Assembly (NCBI GenBank): GCA_021774795.1
Contig: JAJFIR010000006.1
Coordinates: 1-64,000, forward strand
DNA from: Emcibacteraceae bacterium
GTDB taxonomy: Bacteria > Pseudomonadota > Alphaproteobacteria > Sphingomonadales > Emcibacteraceae
Length of the DNA stretch: 64,000 bases
Direction of reading: 5' to 3'
Translations under genes and position numbers: made by a program
The notes under the pieces: model-generated
Told to the model about the DNA's origin: nothing
Databases searched by the model: none
What the model saw: the letters and a program-made list of their open reading frames with translations, nothing else
Part shown: piece after piece, positions 1 through 7,920 of the stretch
Position numbering within the stretch: the stretch's first letter is position 1
Layout of the letters: every line of letters begins with the position of its first letter

Positions 1-399
1 GGGAACCTTGGGCCATGACAGGATCGTCCCTTCGGCTTTATAACGCCGTCTTTTTCGGCGCTTGACAAGGCCATTGCGATCGAGAACAGCATGAACCGTG
101 CTGGTGGCCGGGCTGTGAATATCCGGATATAATCTGCGTAGCTTCTCGCGGATTTTGGCCGCGCCCCATGTCGGCCATTCTTTCTTCAGGCTGACAATTA
201 AAGTCTCAATCTGAAAGGGGAGCTGGTTGGCATGACGATAAGGTCGTCTGCTGCGATCAGAGAGCCCATGCAAGCCACATTCTTTATAACGGCCAAATAT
301 CTTGTAGCCGGTTTTGCGTGATATGCCGAACTCTCGGCACAGGCCAGCCATCTTCTCCCCTTCAAGCAATCTTGCGACAAATTTTACACGTTCATCCAT
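1..399 (-). CDS. IS481-family transposase, N-terminal part (cut by window edge)
   Basis: The reverse strand reads open for 133 codons from an ATG at 399 to base 1 without a stop, so the gene continues outside the window. The product begins MDERVKFVARLLEG and carries an early helix-turn-helix (GISRKTGYKIFGRY), a basic SDRSRRPYR stretch and a second DNA-binding segment ending in the motif STVHAVLDRNGLV, as expected ahead of the DDE integrase core of IS481-type transposases. The catalytic core lies beyond the edge. An AGGAG ribosome-binding site sits 9 bases before the ATG. Family identity rests on pattern recognition of this very typical N-terminus. Whether the element is intact cannot be judged. 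Confidence 0.88.
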   Translation of the reverse strand, partial: MDERVKFVARLLEGEKMAGLCREFGISRKTGYKIFGRYKECGLHGLSDRSRRPYRHANQLPFQIETLIVSLKKEWPTWGAAKIREKLRRLYPDIHSPATSTVHAVLDRNGLVKRRKRRRYKAEGTILSWPKVP

Positions 400-420
400 A
401 ATATTACACTCCTGCCATGG

Positions 421-445
421 CATCTTTGCTCTCCTCGCAAAGATG
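421..445 (-). promoter_or_regulatory. Perfect 9-bp hairpin in transposase leader
   Basis: CATCTTTGC and GCAAAGATG form a perfect 9-bp inverted repeat around a 7-base spacer, between the IS end and the ribosome-binding site of the transposase. A leader hairpin could limit read-through or translation of the transposase; this role is inference from position only. Confidence 0.4.
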
Positions 446-500
446 ATTAGTGTAACCTATGTCTCCGGGTTAAAGTGTTACCCATCTCTCAGGTAAGACA

Positions 501-827
501 AAAGAGCCCCCAACGGAGCTTTTTTGTTAATGGCTGCGAAAAAATCAATTGAACCCGAAGAAGAGGGTTCGGTGAAGCGCAAAGCGCGTAACGACGTTGA
601 GTGAAACGAAACGGTCGCGTAGGGACGGGCGCAGCGAGCAATCCCTTCCTGGTGCTTTTGAAACAAGCTATTAATACAATCTCAAAAAAATAAACTACTC
701 TGACCCCATTGATCCTCTAAATATTTTGAGCGTCATAATGGGGTTTCCTTAAAGCTAGTTTATAGAAAATCCTAACAATAAAAATGGCCCTTTTACGGAG
801 GAAAAGTCATGTCCCCTAATTATATTC
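501..827. other. Non-coding stretch with a GC-shifted patch
   Basis: No gene is supported here. Bases about 540-660 are clearly richer in G+C than the flanks and contain GAACCC (550-555 region) pairing with GGGTTC 8 bases later. ACCCCATT (703-710) and AATGGGGT (737-744) form a second, widely spaced inverted repeat. The 62-codon reading frame across the patch on the minus strand has low-complexity composition and no recognisable family, so it is left out. The patch may be the scar of an integration or IS event next to the transposase. Confidence 0.35.
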
Positions 828-1520
828 CTATCGTTCAAATTTTAAATAATTTAATAGCGAAAGTGTATGAAAGAAAATTGCACAGGGGACCAGAAATAAT
901 GGGATCATACCAGTCGGGAAAAGCCGAACGACATTGGCGATATCAGGGTAGAACAACTGAAAAGGCCCCTCTGCCGATGTGGCGGCAAAAAAGAATGCGC
1001 TTACGAAATCCAAAATCCCCAAAGTGATTACCAGAAATATGACGGTCTTTGTAATATGATTATTTTTTCGATGAGTTAACAGAACACCCATGGCCACAAA
1101 ACCCACAAACATATCACCGAGGCCTGCGGGGTAAGCAAAAATTCCGGGTACATTCTCCATCATCATTTCTATCAGGAATACACCGCCAATTACTCTAAAG
1201 GCCTGATAACCGATTAACCACTTCTGTGGTATTTTTTCACCAAGGAACCAATTTTTTTTCCAGTAAAGGATCAAGCTTGGTAAAAACCATAAGATGGGAA
1301 CGATAAGTGCACCTAGTGGTGCAAGCTTTCTTTGTGCATCAATGAGACAAATCCAAAAAGTTAATGCCCCCCATAGCAAAAAAACAAATCCGATCTGAAT
1401 AGCTTTTTGTGATGACTTTCCATTAAATACATATATACCAAAAATATAAAGTGGTGTTCCCATCACCGACGTTATAATGATGACCAGGGTTAAGAAATGG
1501 GCTTCTAATATCTGGTACAT
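828..1520 (-). CDS. Multi-pass membrane protein of unknown function
   Basis: A 230-residue, very hydrophobic protein with roughly six or seven membrane segments, starting at residue 8 (LTLVIIITSVMG) and ending near residue 225. I do not recognise a characterised family. Conserved-looking polar spots are PGIFAYPAGLGDMFVG near the middle and FQLFYPDIANVVRLFPTG near the end, which resemble a widespread hypothetical inner-membrane family. It lies 39 bases downstream of the HxlR-type regulator on the same strand, so the two are probably co-transcribed and the regulator may control it. No enzymatic motif is visible. Confidence 0.7.
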   Translation of the reverse strand: MYQILEAHFLTLVIIITSVMGTPLYIFGIYVFNGKSSQKAIQIGFVFLLWGALTFWICLIDAQRKLAPLGALIVPILWFLPSLILYWKKNWFLGEKIPQKWLIGYQAFRVIGGVFLIEMMMENVPGIFAYPAGLGDMFVGFVAMGVLLTHRKNNHITKTVIFLVITLGILDFVSAFFFAATSAEGPFQLFYPDIANVVRLFPTGMIPLFLVPCAIFFHTLSLLNYLKFER

Positions 1521-1559
1521 GTCAGATATTCTTTTTTATAGAAACCCTGCAAAATAAGA

Positions 1560-1886
1560 TCACAGCTCATATTTTATCCCCCATTTACGCATTGCGTCAA
1601 TTATAGGGCCGAGACTACAGCCCTTTTCTGTGAGAATATACTCAGCACGAGGCGGGTGTTGCGTATAAAAATGTCGCATAATAATGCCGTGTTGTTCCAG
1701 TGTTTTCAAGCGCGCCGATAACATTGCGGGCGTGATGTTTGTCAATGAATCCTGAAAATCCTGAAAACGCCGCGCCCCATGAATGAGCAAGTCACGCAGA
1801 ATCAAAGGCGTCCACCGACCGTTCATAATATCCATAGTGCTTGCAACCGGGCATTTTGGTGAAGATTTATTGGACATGGCTTTCAT
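1560..1886 (-). CDS. HxlR-family winged-helix transcriptional regulator
   Basis: The 108-residue product matches the HxlR family in length and layout: a conserved early cysteine (SPKCPVASTMDIMNGRW), then the helix-turn-helix region (LRDLLIHGARRFQDFQDSL, TPAMLSARLKTLEQHGII) and the wing (RAEYILTEKGCSLGPII), ending with a short dimerisation helix. HxlR proteins usually respond to reactive electrophiles or redox stress and regulate neighbouring genes. The likely target is the membrane protein 39 bases downstream. Two starts are possible, ATG at 1886 or ATG at 1877 (MSNKSS); neither has a strong ribosome-binding site. Confidence 0.88.
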   Translation of the reverse strand: MKAMSNKSSPKCPVASTMDIMNGRWTPLILRDLLIHGARRFQDFQDSLTNITPAMLSARLKTLEQHGIIMRHFYTQHPPRAEYILTEKGCSLGPIIDAMRKWGIKYEL

Positions 1887-2201
1887 ATACCGTACTAAGT
1901 TTAATTTTGTTAAAGACTCTAAATATTATAGTTACTATTATAAATATAGCAAGTATAATTTAATTTATGAAGTGGAGCGGAGAGAAAGTGGTTAGGGTGC
2001 GAAGAAGAGGACACAGTCCGAACAGCCTTTGTACCCAACCATTAATTATTGCAAAGCCATCCTGAACGTCATCTAAACTCACCGATATTTGGATTTTTAA
2101 ATATGGGAATAATTGTTGTTAAAATGATTTATTAATGAATTTTTATTAAAATTGTACCATTAACATTCTTTTTTGACGCTAATTTTGCCAGTTCTTTATG
2201 C
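1887..2201. other. AT-rich intergenic stretch, nothing recognised
   Basis: This 315-base gap holds the promoter region of the HxlR-type gene and strongly AT-rich sequence. No RNA gene, terminator or protein-coding region could be supported. Confidence 0.5.
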
Positions 2202-2408
2202 TCAATTTGCGATTATCGCTGGCCCAAGGCCTTCATTAGATAGGGTTATTGTTATTTGGCCGTCAATTGTATAACGGAAGAAAGTTAAAATTGGTTTGGC
2301 AGACAATTTGTTATACTTTCTGTTTTGGAATCCTTCTACATAAGCAAGGATTAAAGCCGCTAGTGTGATGACTGTTGCTGATACAGAAATCCAATTTGAA
2401 ACATCCAT
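2202..2408 (-). pseudogene. Truncated membrane-anchored hypothetical protein
   Basis: The 68-residue frame begins MDVSNWISVSATVITLAALI, one membrane helix followed by EGFQNRKYNKLSAKPIL and then ITITLSNEGLGPAIIAN before a stop. Proteins with this architecture (one N-terminal helix, a charged linker, then the LSN-GLGPAII segment) are normally two to three times longer, and the frame stops just where the soluble domain should begin. No continuation was found in other frames downstream. I read it as a 3'-truncated remnant, although a genuine short protein cannot be excluded. It sits in the accessory region next to candidate attachment-site repeats. Confidence 0.5.
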
Positions 2409-2480
2409 ACAAGTTCCCCAATGCCAGTTAGTTTTCTAGTTAAGTTAATTACTTAATTCATCCTATCACAAACGTAAATA

Positions 2481-2518
2481 TGTGCCAAACTCACGCAGAG
2501 TGTGCCAAAAGTGTGCCA
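2481..2518 (+). repeat. Three spaced TGTGCCA repeats
   Basis: TGTGCCA occurs at 2481-2487, 2501-2507 and 2512-2518 in the same orientation. Short spaced repeats of this kind are found as integrase arm-type or excisionase sites near the ends of integrative elements. The repeat is directly visible; the recombination role is inference. Confidence 0.45.
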
Positions 2519-2620
2519 TATCGACAAGTTATGATAATTGAATGTGTCATACTACATTACACCTTGCCCAGAGAGAATTGATACAACCTATTGATATATA
2601 AGGTAAAACAGAGAAATTCA

Positions 2621-2638
2621 TTTGCATCCTCTCCGCCA
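2621..2638 (+). other. Candidate attachment-site core resembling a tRNA 3' end
   Basis: TTTGCATCCTCTCCGCCA resembles the TPsiC-arm-to-CCA end of tRNA-Ser or tmRNA genes, but the 70 bases before it do not fold as a tRNA. A tRNA 3' end without the tRNA is what the distal att site of an integrative element looks like. It lies about 100 bases after the TGTGCCA repeats. The intact tRNA gene would be outside the window. The rest of the 2409-2719 gap shows nothing else recognisable. Confidence 0.35.
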
Positions 2639-2719
2639 TTAAGCAAATAAGGGCGCAAGGTGCTGTTTTTTTGTGATCGACATGGTGCTGGTTTGAGTAA
2701 TCAAAATTTCTGAATAGTT

Positions 2720-3886
2720 TTAAGATATCGAGTTGTTATACATCTTATAAAAAATGCGCCAGACGAAAGGTATTCTCTCCGTAGGGTACAGGAACCTGAG
2801 AAGAGCGGAACGGCGCATACATTTTCTAATACCATTTGCCAGTTCTGTCTTGCCTTGACTTTGAGCCAGTTTCGCCATTTTTATATAGTCATCAGTATAA
2901 TGGGGTGTATTTAAAAAAACATTCTGTACTTCGCTATAGTTATATCTAGAAAGATCAAATTGTTCCGTTTTGTCGAGGGCACCCACCAAATCCAGCGCAA
3001 TCATGGTCCTGTAACATTTCTCACAATGCGAACAATTAATTTCGTCCTGGCCTTTTCCATCTCTACCGCGAATGCAGACGTGCATGTGCCGAAGTGCCAA
3101 ATTATGCTGAGCCAGATATTTTATTTTCTCAAATCGGCTAACGCCATCGGCGTTGTGAATAATATTAGTGCGTGATGTTGAAAAAAGTGGATCAGAGAGA
3201 GGATGAGAACCGCCGGGTGATAAGTGTGCATAGTCGTTATGAGATGAGGCGATAAAGGCTTCATGAAAATATCTTTCAAATAATAGAGAGATAGACGCCA
3301 AAAGTGATCCATGTGATACTGCCTGCCATCGGGTTGCGCTCCATTTTGTCTTCCTGATATTACTTGCAACGGGAATAAAAACACCTCCTAACTCATCAGT
3401 TACCTTTGAAATTCTCTCCTGATGGGCCTCGAACTCATCCTTTTTATCGATATTAATATCCATGCCATGGATCAATATTTTATATTTGGCACGAGGGCGC
3501 TTATAGGCCGTATAAAACGCATCTACCCCCGACGAGAAGAACACCGCCGATTCTGTTGGCTGGTCTTCGATTGTGGCGAATCCACCTTCGGCATGTATCG
3601 AAATTATTGAAGTACCTGTTTCCCAGCTTTTCCAAATCCTGAGAATATCTTCTGAGCCTTCAACGAGTCTCTGATCAAGAGGCAATGAAATATGAATATC
3701 TTCTCCAATCGTCGCCGCCATCGGTAGCATTATCACCAGCCAAGGGTTCCCGGATTCTGAAATATCGTACCCAGCAGGATATTCGAACCAATATTCATCT
3801 TCGGACCCATCATCATATTTAATATAGCCTGTAATACGATTAGTGTCTTCAGATACACCGGTAACATCAGTTCCGAGCAACTTCAT
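2720..3886 (-). CDS. QueC-like PP-loop ATPase-fold protein with degenerate ATP loop
   Basis: The 388-residue product has an N-terminal beta-rich segment (1-100), then a QueC-like region: AVFFSSGVDAFYTA at about 114-127 where the PP-loop SGGxDS is expected, ILIHGMDI at 137-144, and a cysteine cluster C271, C285, C288, C291 (NCSHCEKCYRTM) matching the zinc site of 7-cyano-7-deazaguanine synthases. The loop reads SSGVDA, so one glycine and the final serine of the consensus are replaced. Related QueC-like proteins of unknown role occur in polysaccharide and defence islands. An AAGGA ribosome-binding site precedes the ATG. It stands alone between non-coding stretches in the accessory region. Family placement is fairly secure, substrate unknown. 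Confidence 0.72.
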   Translation of the reverse strand: MKLLGTDVTGVSEDTNRITGYIKYDDGSEDEYWFEYPAGYDISESGNPWLVIMLPMAATIGEDIHISLPLDQRLVEGSEDILRIWKSWETGTSIISIHAEGGFATIEDQPTESAVFFSSGVDAFYTAYKRPRAKYKILIHGMDINIDKKDEFEAHQERISKVTDELGGVFIPVASNIRKTKWSATRWQAVSHGSLLASISLLFERYFHEAFIASSHNDYAHLSPGGSHPLSDPLFSTSRTNIIHNADGVSRFEKIKYLAQHNLALRHMHVCIRGRDGKGQDEINCSHCEKCYRTMIALDLVGALDKTEQFDLSRYNYSEVQNVFLNTPHYTDDYIKMAKLAQSQGKTELANGIRKCMRRSALLRFLYPTERIPFVWRIFYKMYNNSIS

Positions 3887-4321
3887 TATTTTTTTCCTTT
3901 TTCCATCGGATAAGATGTTTTTTACATTTGATATTTAATGCGACGCTAACATTAAATAGTTACCGAATTACCTATTTAACTAATTATTACAAAAATTAAT
4001 TAAGTTATTTCTCTCATATATCGATTTTTTCTTTATATATTGCCTCTGTCATGAAACTTGCAAGACCTTGGATGCATCGGGACTAACTAGAATATAAAGT
4101 TTGACAGTTGGCCCAGTGGCGGAAATCTATTCCGATCAGGCTATATTCTCATACTAGGCTCAACTCCCCCTCAAGAGAGTATTCCAACATCAAACCCAGA
4201 ATGTATTGCAGCTTTCAGTGCGTTCTTTCACAACCACCTAGACTAAATTTTCATAGGAAACTACACTGTTTGAACTTATGGATTTCAAACATAAAATTAA
4301 TTTTTTAAACGGAGAATGACG
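3887..4321. other. Intergenic stretch, nothing recognised
   Basis: The 435 bases between the divergent QueC-like gene and the small exported protein are AT-rich, especially 3950-4060. They must contain both promoters, but I could not single out convincing elements. A 66-codon frame at 4108-4308 has no family resemblance and no ribosome-binding site, and is not supported. Confidence 0.4.
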
Positions 4322-4579
4322 ATGAAAATGAATAAAATAACTTTAGGTTTTGCAATGTTATCGGCTTTTTTGATTGGAATAATCCTTGCGGGTACCAATC
4401 AATCATTCATCACACCGGCTCATGCTGCAACAGACGGTGTGGATGCAGAAAGATACGAACTTTCGAGCTTTGCTTTAATTCCTTTTGGTCGCTCCCAAAT
4501 TTTTGATACAGCAACGGGTGCGTTTTTAGAATGTACAATTGACGAATGTATAGTTTTAATCGCCGGCAATAATAACTAA
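4322..4579 (+). CDS. Small exported hypothetical protein
   Basis: The product is about 85 residues. It starts MKMNKITLGFAML, has a hydrophobic stretch to about residue 25 and a likely signal-peptidase site after THPAHA-type residues (TPAHAATDG), leaving a mature peptide of roughly 48 residues ending AGNNN. The mature part has two cysteines four residues apart (ECTIDECI), which could form a disulfide in the periplasm. The ATG at 4322 is preferred to the ATG at 4316 because the GGAG ribosome-binding site at 4311-4314 is then 7 bases away. No family recognised. Confidence 0.6.
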   Translation: MKMNKITLGFAMLSAFLIGIILAGTNQSFITPAHAATDGVDAERYELSSFALIPFGRSQIFDTATGAFLECTIDECIVLIAGNNN

Positions 4580-4626
4580 ATGTCTACATACTATAACTCT
4601 CTAAAATCAGCGTCTGCTTTGCGTTG

Positions 4627-4938
4627 TTAGGAGTAGTTATTTTCCACATCGCTCAAATACCGGGCGCAGTCTTCCTGAAGCTTTTCGAGAAACTCTCGGT
4701 AATTTTCCTGTTCTTCGTGTGACAGAAAACCATATGCGGTGGTGAGTTGCTCGTCTTCCTGATTAAGCAGGCTTTCGATTTGCTCTTTTATTACCGTGAT
4801 ATGATTATCAAGGGCTTTGGCCTTACCATATGCCAAATTTTCTTGTTTTAATTTGTCAAAAAGGGGCGTATCGCCAAAGATATTAAAATCCACAGGTGAA
4901 AATTCATTAAAATGATGATCTATTTTTTCATTAATCAT
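4627..4938 (-). CDS. Hypothetical small acidic helical protein
   Basis: A 103-residue soluble protein, acidic and largely helical, with probable coiled-coil character across residues 40-95 (VIKEQIESLLNQEDEQL, EEQENYREFLEKLQEDCARYL). No signal peptide, membrane segment or known domain is visible. It is transcribed toward the small exported protein and stands alone. The start is the only ATG giving this length; the upstream GGTAG is a weak ribosome-binding site. No function can be assigned. Confidence 0.5.
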   Translation of the reverse strand: MINEKIDHHFNEFSPVDFNIFGDTPLFDKLKQENLAYGKAKALDNHITVIKEQIESLLNQEDEQLTTAYGFLSHEEQENYREFLEKLQEDCARYLSDVENNYS

Positions 4939-5098
4939 TGCCAGCTACCCGTATGTTAAAGTCATCTATATTACCATTTATCACATATGTAAACTATGCA
5001 GCGTTTAGATATTTTTCTTTCTATAGACGGGATTCCCTGTTAAACAAATCGTTCAAATTGAGACGCTAATCTTATAATAAAACGTTAGTGAAATAGCC

Positions 5099-5626
5099 AT
5101 GATAACAACCCGGTTTGCAAACGCAAATGACCAGGCCGAAACAACAATCGAAAGACTTTGTGATCTTATAAATGAAGTTTATGGTGTTGCTGAATCCGGT
5201 ATGTGGAAACCTTCTGCCCGGCGTGTTTATAAAACCGAAGTCGAGAATTTAATAAAGGAAGCATTGTTGATTTTAGCGGAAATCAATGGCGAAATCGTCG
5301 GATCAATAAAATATCAGATAATTAATGATACGACTTCTGAATTTGGCATTCTGGTTGCGGATAAAGACTATCGGGGTAAAGGAATAGGAACCGCCCTTGT
5401 TGACGCCGCCGAACAACAGGCGCGGTCAGATAATAGTAAAAACATGAGACTGGAACTGCTTACTCCGCGCCACTGGCAGCATCCCAGTAAAGAATTTTTA
5501 AAAGGTTGGTATTCCAGACTTGGATATAAGCCGAGCTTTAGTGAACCATTTGAAAAAACGAACCCCGAAAAAATTGACATGCTGGCGACCGAGTGTGATT
5601 TTACTGTTTGGCTAAAAGAGCTATAA
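5099..5626 (+). CDS. GNAT-family N-acetyltransferase
   Basis: The 175-residue protein shows the GNAT fold: an N-terminal helix with NEVYGVAESGMWKPSARR, the beta4 strand region (EFGILVADKDYRGKGIGTALVDAAEQQA, about residues 80-108) containing the acetyl-CoA pyrophosphate loop R/Q-x-x-G-x-G as YRGKGIGTALV, and a C-terminal strand region (GWYSRLGYKPSF). The substrate cannot be deduced; related small GNATs act on amines, antibiotics or amino acids. It stands alone, with flanking genes of unrelated function and no overlap. Confidence 0.88.
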   Translation: MITTRFANANDQAETTIERLCDLINEVYGVAESGMWKPSARRVYKTEVENLIKEALLILAEINGEIVGSIKYQIINDTTSEFGILVADKDYRGKGIGTALVDAAEQQARSDNSKNMRLELLTPRHWQHPSKEFLKGWYSRLGYKPSFSEPFEKTNPEKIDMLATECDFTVWLKEL

Positions 5627-5754
5627 ATTATAGCATCGCTTCAATTTCAGGTTTTTGTTAATTTTTGGCAGGGTCATTTTTCTTTTTTTAAATTTGAGAT
5701 GATTTTCAAATCATGTTGTAATAAGGTCGTCAAAATTTTAATTTAAGGAGCAGC

Positions 5755-6471
5755 ATGGATAATATAATTCAAGTAATTTCGCTAAATCACTTGGCGCTCG
5801 CATTTATCCCTGTTGTAGTCGTTATAATCATACTTCATAAATGGAGCCATGAAGGCCAGGAAGCACTGCTTGGCATTTCCCGAATGCTGGCTCAACTTCT
5901 TATCGTCGGATATTTTCTCGCTTATTTGTTCGAAGCCCGTAACGCGTGGATCGTCGTCGCAGTGCTGGCAGTGATGTTGTTTGTTTCAAGCTGGATTTCA
6001 CTTCGGACCATAAAAATTCACAGAAAAGCCCGCTACCCCTATGCCTTATTTTCCATTTTTATCGGCGGGGGGCTGGTGTTAATTTTTATCACACAAGGGG
6101 TGCTTGAACTTGAACCATGGTATGCGCCGCGTTATTTGATACCGCTCGCCGGGATGATCTTCTCAAGCTCTATGAATAGTATCAGCCTCGCCGCTGAGCG
6201 TATCGAGGCGGAAATGGGGCGTGGCCTGGAATATGAAAAGGCGCGTAGCATCGCTCTAAGGGCGTCGCTTATCCCGATAATCAATGCGTTGTTTGGTGTA
6301 GGGCTGGTATCATTGCCGGGTATGATGACAGGGCAAATATTGTCAGGCGTATCGCCGTTGATTGCCGTGCGTTATCAGATCATGGTCATGTGTATGTTGT
6401 TTTCGGCATCGGGGATTTCAGCAGCATTATTTCTGATGCTGATAAAATCCCATTTAGGTAAGAAAGCCTAG
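5755..6471 (+). CDS. fetB: FetB/YbbM-type ABC transporter permease (iron export family), orphan
   Basis: The 238-residue membrane protein has about seven hydrophobic segments and the hallmark UPF0014/FetB sequence in its second half: ARYLIPLAGMIFSSSMN around residues 125-141, AERIEAEMGRG, and the segment SLPGMMTGQILSGVSPL near 184-200. FetAB exports iron in E. coli and protects against oxidative stress. The partner ATPase gene fetA, normally adjacent, is not present on either side. GGAG lies 7 bases before the ATG. The gene converges with the aminotransferase-like gene, the two stops being 7 bases apart. Confidence 0.9.
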   Translation: MDNIIQVISLNHLALAFIPVVVVIIILHKWSHEGQEALLGISRMLAQLLIVGYFLAYLFEARNAWIVVAVLAVMLFVSSWISLRTIKIHRKARYPYALFSIFIGGGLVLIFITQGVLELEPWYAPRYLIPLAGMIFSSSMNSISLAAERIEAEMGRGLEYEKARSIALRASLIPIINALFGVGLVSLPGMMTGQILSGVSPLIAVRYQIMVMCMLFSASGISAALFLMLIKSHLGKKA

Positions 6472-6478
6472 AACTTCG

Positions 6479-7774
6479 TTATATTGAAGCGGCAATATAA
6501 TCCGCAGTTTTTTCAATTTGATCCATCGTAATATAGACATGCGGGCAAAGCCGCGTTCTTAACACGTCGCCGTTTCCGCCTATGGCACCGGAAATACGGT
6601 ATTTGTCATATATTGTTTTCGCTGCTTTTGCCGCGTCCGTATTCGGCGTTAACCCCACCAATACACCGCTGTGATAACCGGGTGCCTGCTCCGTTAGAAA
6701 TGTTATGCCCGGTACTTTTTCAGTTAATCGTGCCCTAAGCGTATTAGCAAGATGATTAATACGTGCCTCAATCCGTTCCTGACCGATCATATTATGAAAC
6801 TCAACTGCCCGGCCAAGTGCCCAAAGGCGGCCGTCGTCACGTTGACCAAGACTTTCATATTTTTGCGCGCCATTTTCTTTTGATCTTTCCCATCCCACAG
6901 TGACAATGTTGGGCCAAAGAGCCGCCTGCGCGTCTCTCTTAACATAAACAAAGCTAGCTTCACGGGGGCCAAGAATCCACTTTTGACCACTAGATGTATA
7001 AAAATCGCAACCGATATCATGCAGGTCAATATCCAAATATCCAAATGTCTGCGCACCGTCGCAGAGTACCTGCGCACCGTTTGAATGCGCCATTTCGGTT
7101 AGCTTCTTTTCTGGCAAGGTTGTGCCGGTTACGTTGGAAACATGGCTGAAGGCTAAAATTTTGGTATTTGCCGTCATGGCTTGCTCGAACGGCTCGATTA
7201 AATCTGCCTCTGATGTTATCTTTTCGGGAAGCGTAATTGTTTTGACGGTAAAGCCTAATCTTTCGGCGCGCTGATGCCAGGCGACGTTATTGCAGGGGTG
7301 GTTTTGATTCCATATAACCACTTCATCGCCGGGCTTAAGGTCAAGTCCGTTGATAATTGTATTATTTGCTTCCGACGTATTTCTTACAAAACCAATTTCA
7401 TCGGCATCGGCCCCAAGAAAGCCGGCGATGAGCTCTCGTGAGTTCTGTGTTAATTCGCGGTATTTAGCCCTGTTTTGAAATGATGGGTTTGCTTCCATAT
7501 CCCGCGTGTGCTCTATAAGCGTTTCATGGACAATTTTTGGGGTCGGCGTCATGTTAGCAGCATTTAGCATAATTAAATCTTTTTCAATGACAAATTCGCC
7601 CTGAACTGCTTTCCAGAATGCTTCATCATCCTGCATTAACCCTTGACCGGACATCGCCATTGAACGTACGTCCTGCGCGGCAAGTGCGAAGGTCGATGTG
7701 CTCGAAGTGACAAGAGCACTCATTCCCGCAGTGGCGCCCACTTTCTTTAAAAAATTGCGTCTTGAGTTACTCAT
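6479..7774 (-). CDS. Tat-exported class V PLP enzyme (isopenicillin-N-epimerase-like), copy 1
   Basis: The 431-residue product opens with a Tat signal: SRRNFLKK at residues 4-11 then a hydrophobic stretch ending near TFALAAQ. The rest is a fold-type I class V aminotransferase-like enzyme: RNTSEANN at 131-138 binds the cofactor phosphate, D239 in LCDGAQTF pairs with the pyridine nitrogen, and K265 in SSGQKWILGP is the Schiff-base lysine. Export with a folded, cofactor-loaded enzyme is what Tat is for. Substrate unknown; relatives include epimerases, cysteine desulfurases and C-S lyases. It is the most divergent of the paralogues in this window and stands apart from the tandem group about 20 kb away. 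GGGAGA is a good ribosome-binding site. Confidence 0.88.
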   Translation of the reverse strand: MSNSRRNFLKKVGATAGMSALVTSSTSTFALAAQDVRSMAMSGQGLMQDDEAFWKAVQGEFVIEKDLIMLNAANMTPTPKIVHETLIEHTRDMEANPSFQNRAKYRELTQNSRELIAGFLGADADEIGFVRNTSEANNTIINGLDLKPGDEVVIWNQNHPCNNVAWHQRAERLGFTVKTITLPEKITSEADLIEPFEQAMTANTKILAFSHVSNVTGTTLPEKKLTEMAHSNGAQVLCDGAQTFGYLDIDLHDIGCDFYTSSGQKWILGPREASFVYVKRDAQAALWPNIVTVGWERSKENGAQKYESLGQRDDGRLWALGRAVEFHNMIGQERIEARINHLANTLRARLTEKVPGITFLTEQAPGYHSGVLVGLTPNTDAAKAAKTIYDKYRISGAIGGNGDVLRTRLCPHVYITMDQIEKTADYIAASI

Positions 7775-7920
7775 TGTATCTCTCCCAAAATGATTTCCAT
7801 GTATTTTCCGTTTATTCTAATACTATGGGCTCGGGTTAAGCAATGATTATATTATAATGCTATTCATCTTGATTTCTGCATTTTTCCATGCGAGCTTGAA
7901 GAAAAAGCGGGACCGGAAAT

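Larger units (their letters stand above)
1..500 (-). mobile_element. IS481-like insertion sequence, one end (partial)
   Basis: The transposase above is followed, toward higher coordinates, by two tandem degenerate copies of a motif, GTGTAACCTATGTCTCCGGG from 450 and GTGTTACCCATCTCTCAGG from 475. Sequences of this kind (tgt-acc-atgtctcc-gg) are typical of the terminal inverted repeats of this IS group. The element end is therefore placed near 495-500. The exact boundary and any target-site duplication cannot be fixed because the other end is outside the window. Confidence 0.6.

Noticed and set aside
500-530. Rho-independent terminator next to the IS end
   Set aside because: The two GAGC segments are direct rather than inverted and the best pairing has two mismatches near the base.
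478-666. 62-codon minus-strand frame across the GC-shifted patch
   Set aside because: No family resemblance or convincing ribosome-binding site; composition is explained by the patch itself.
4108-4308. 66-codon plus-strand frame upstream of the small exported protein
   Set aside because: No ribosome-binding site, odd composition and no recognisable motif; it most likely lies in promoter and leader DNA.
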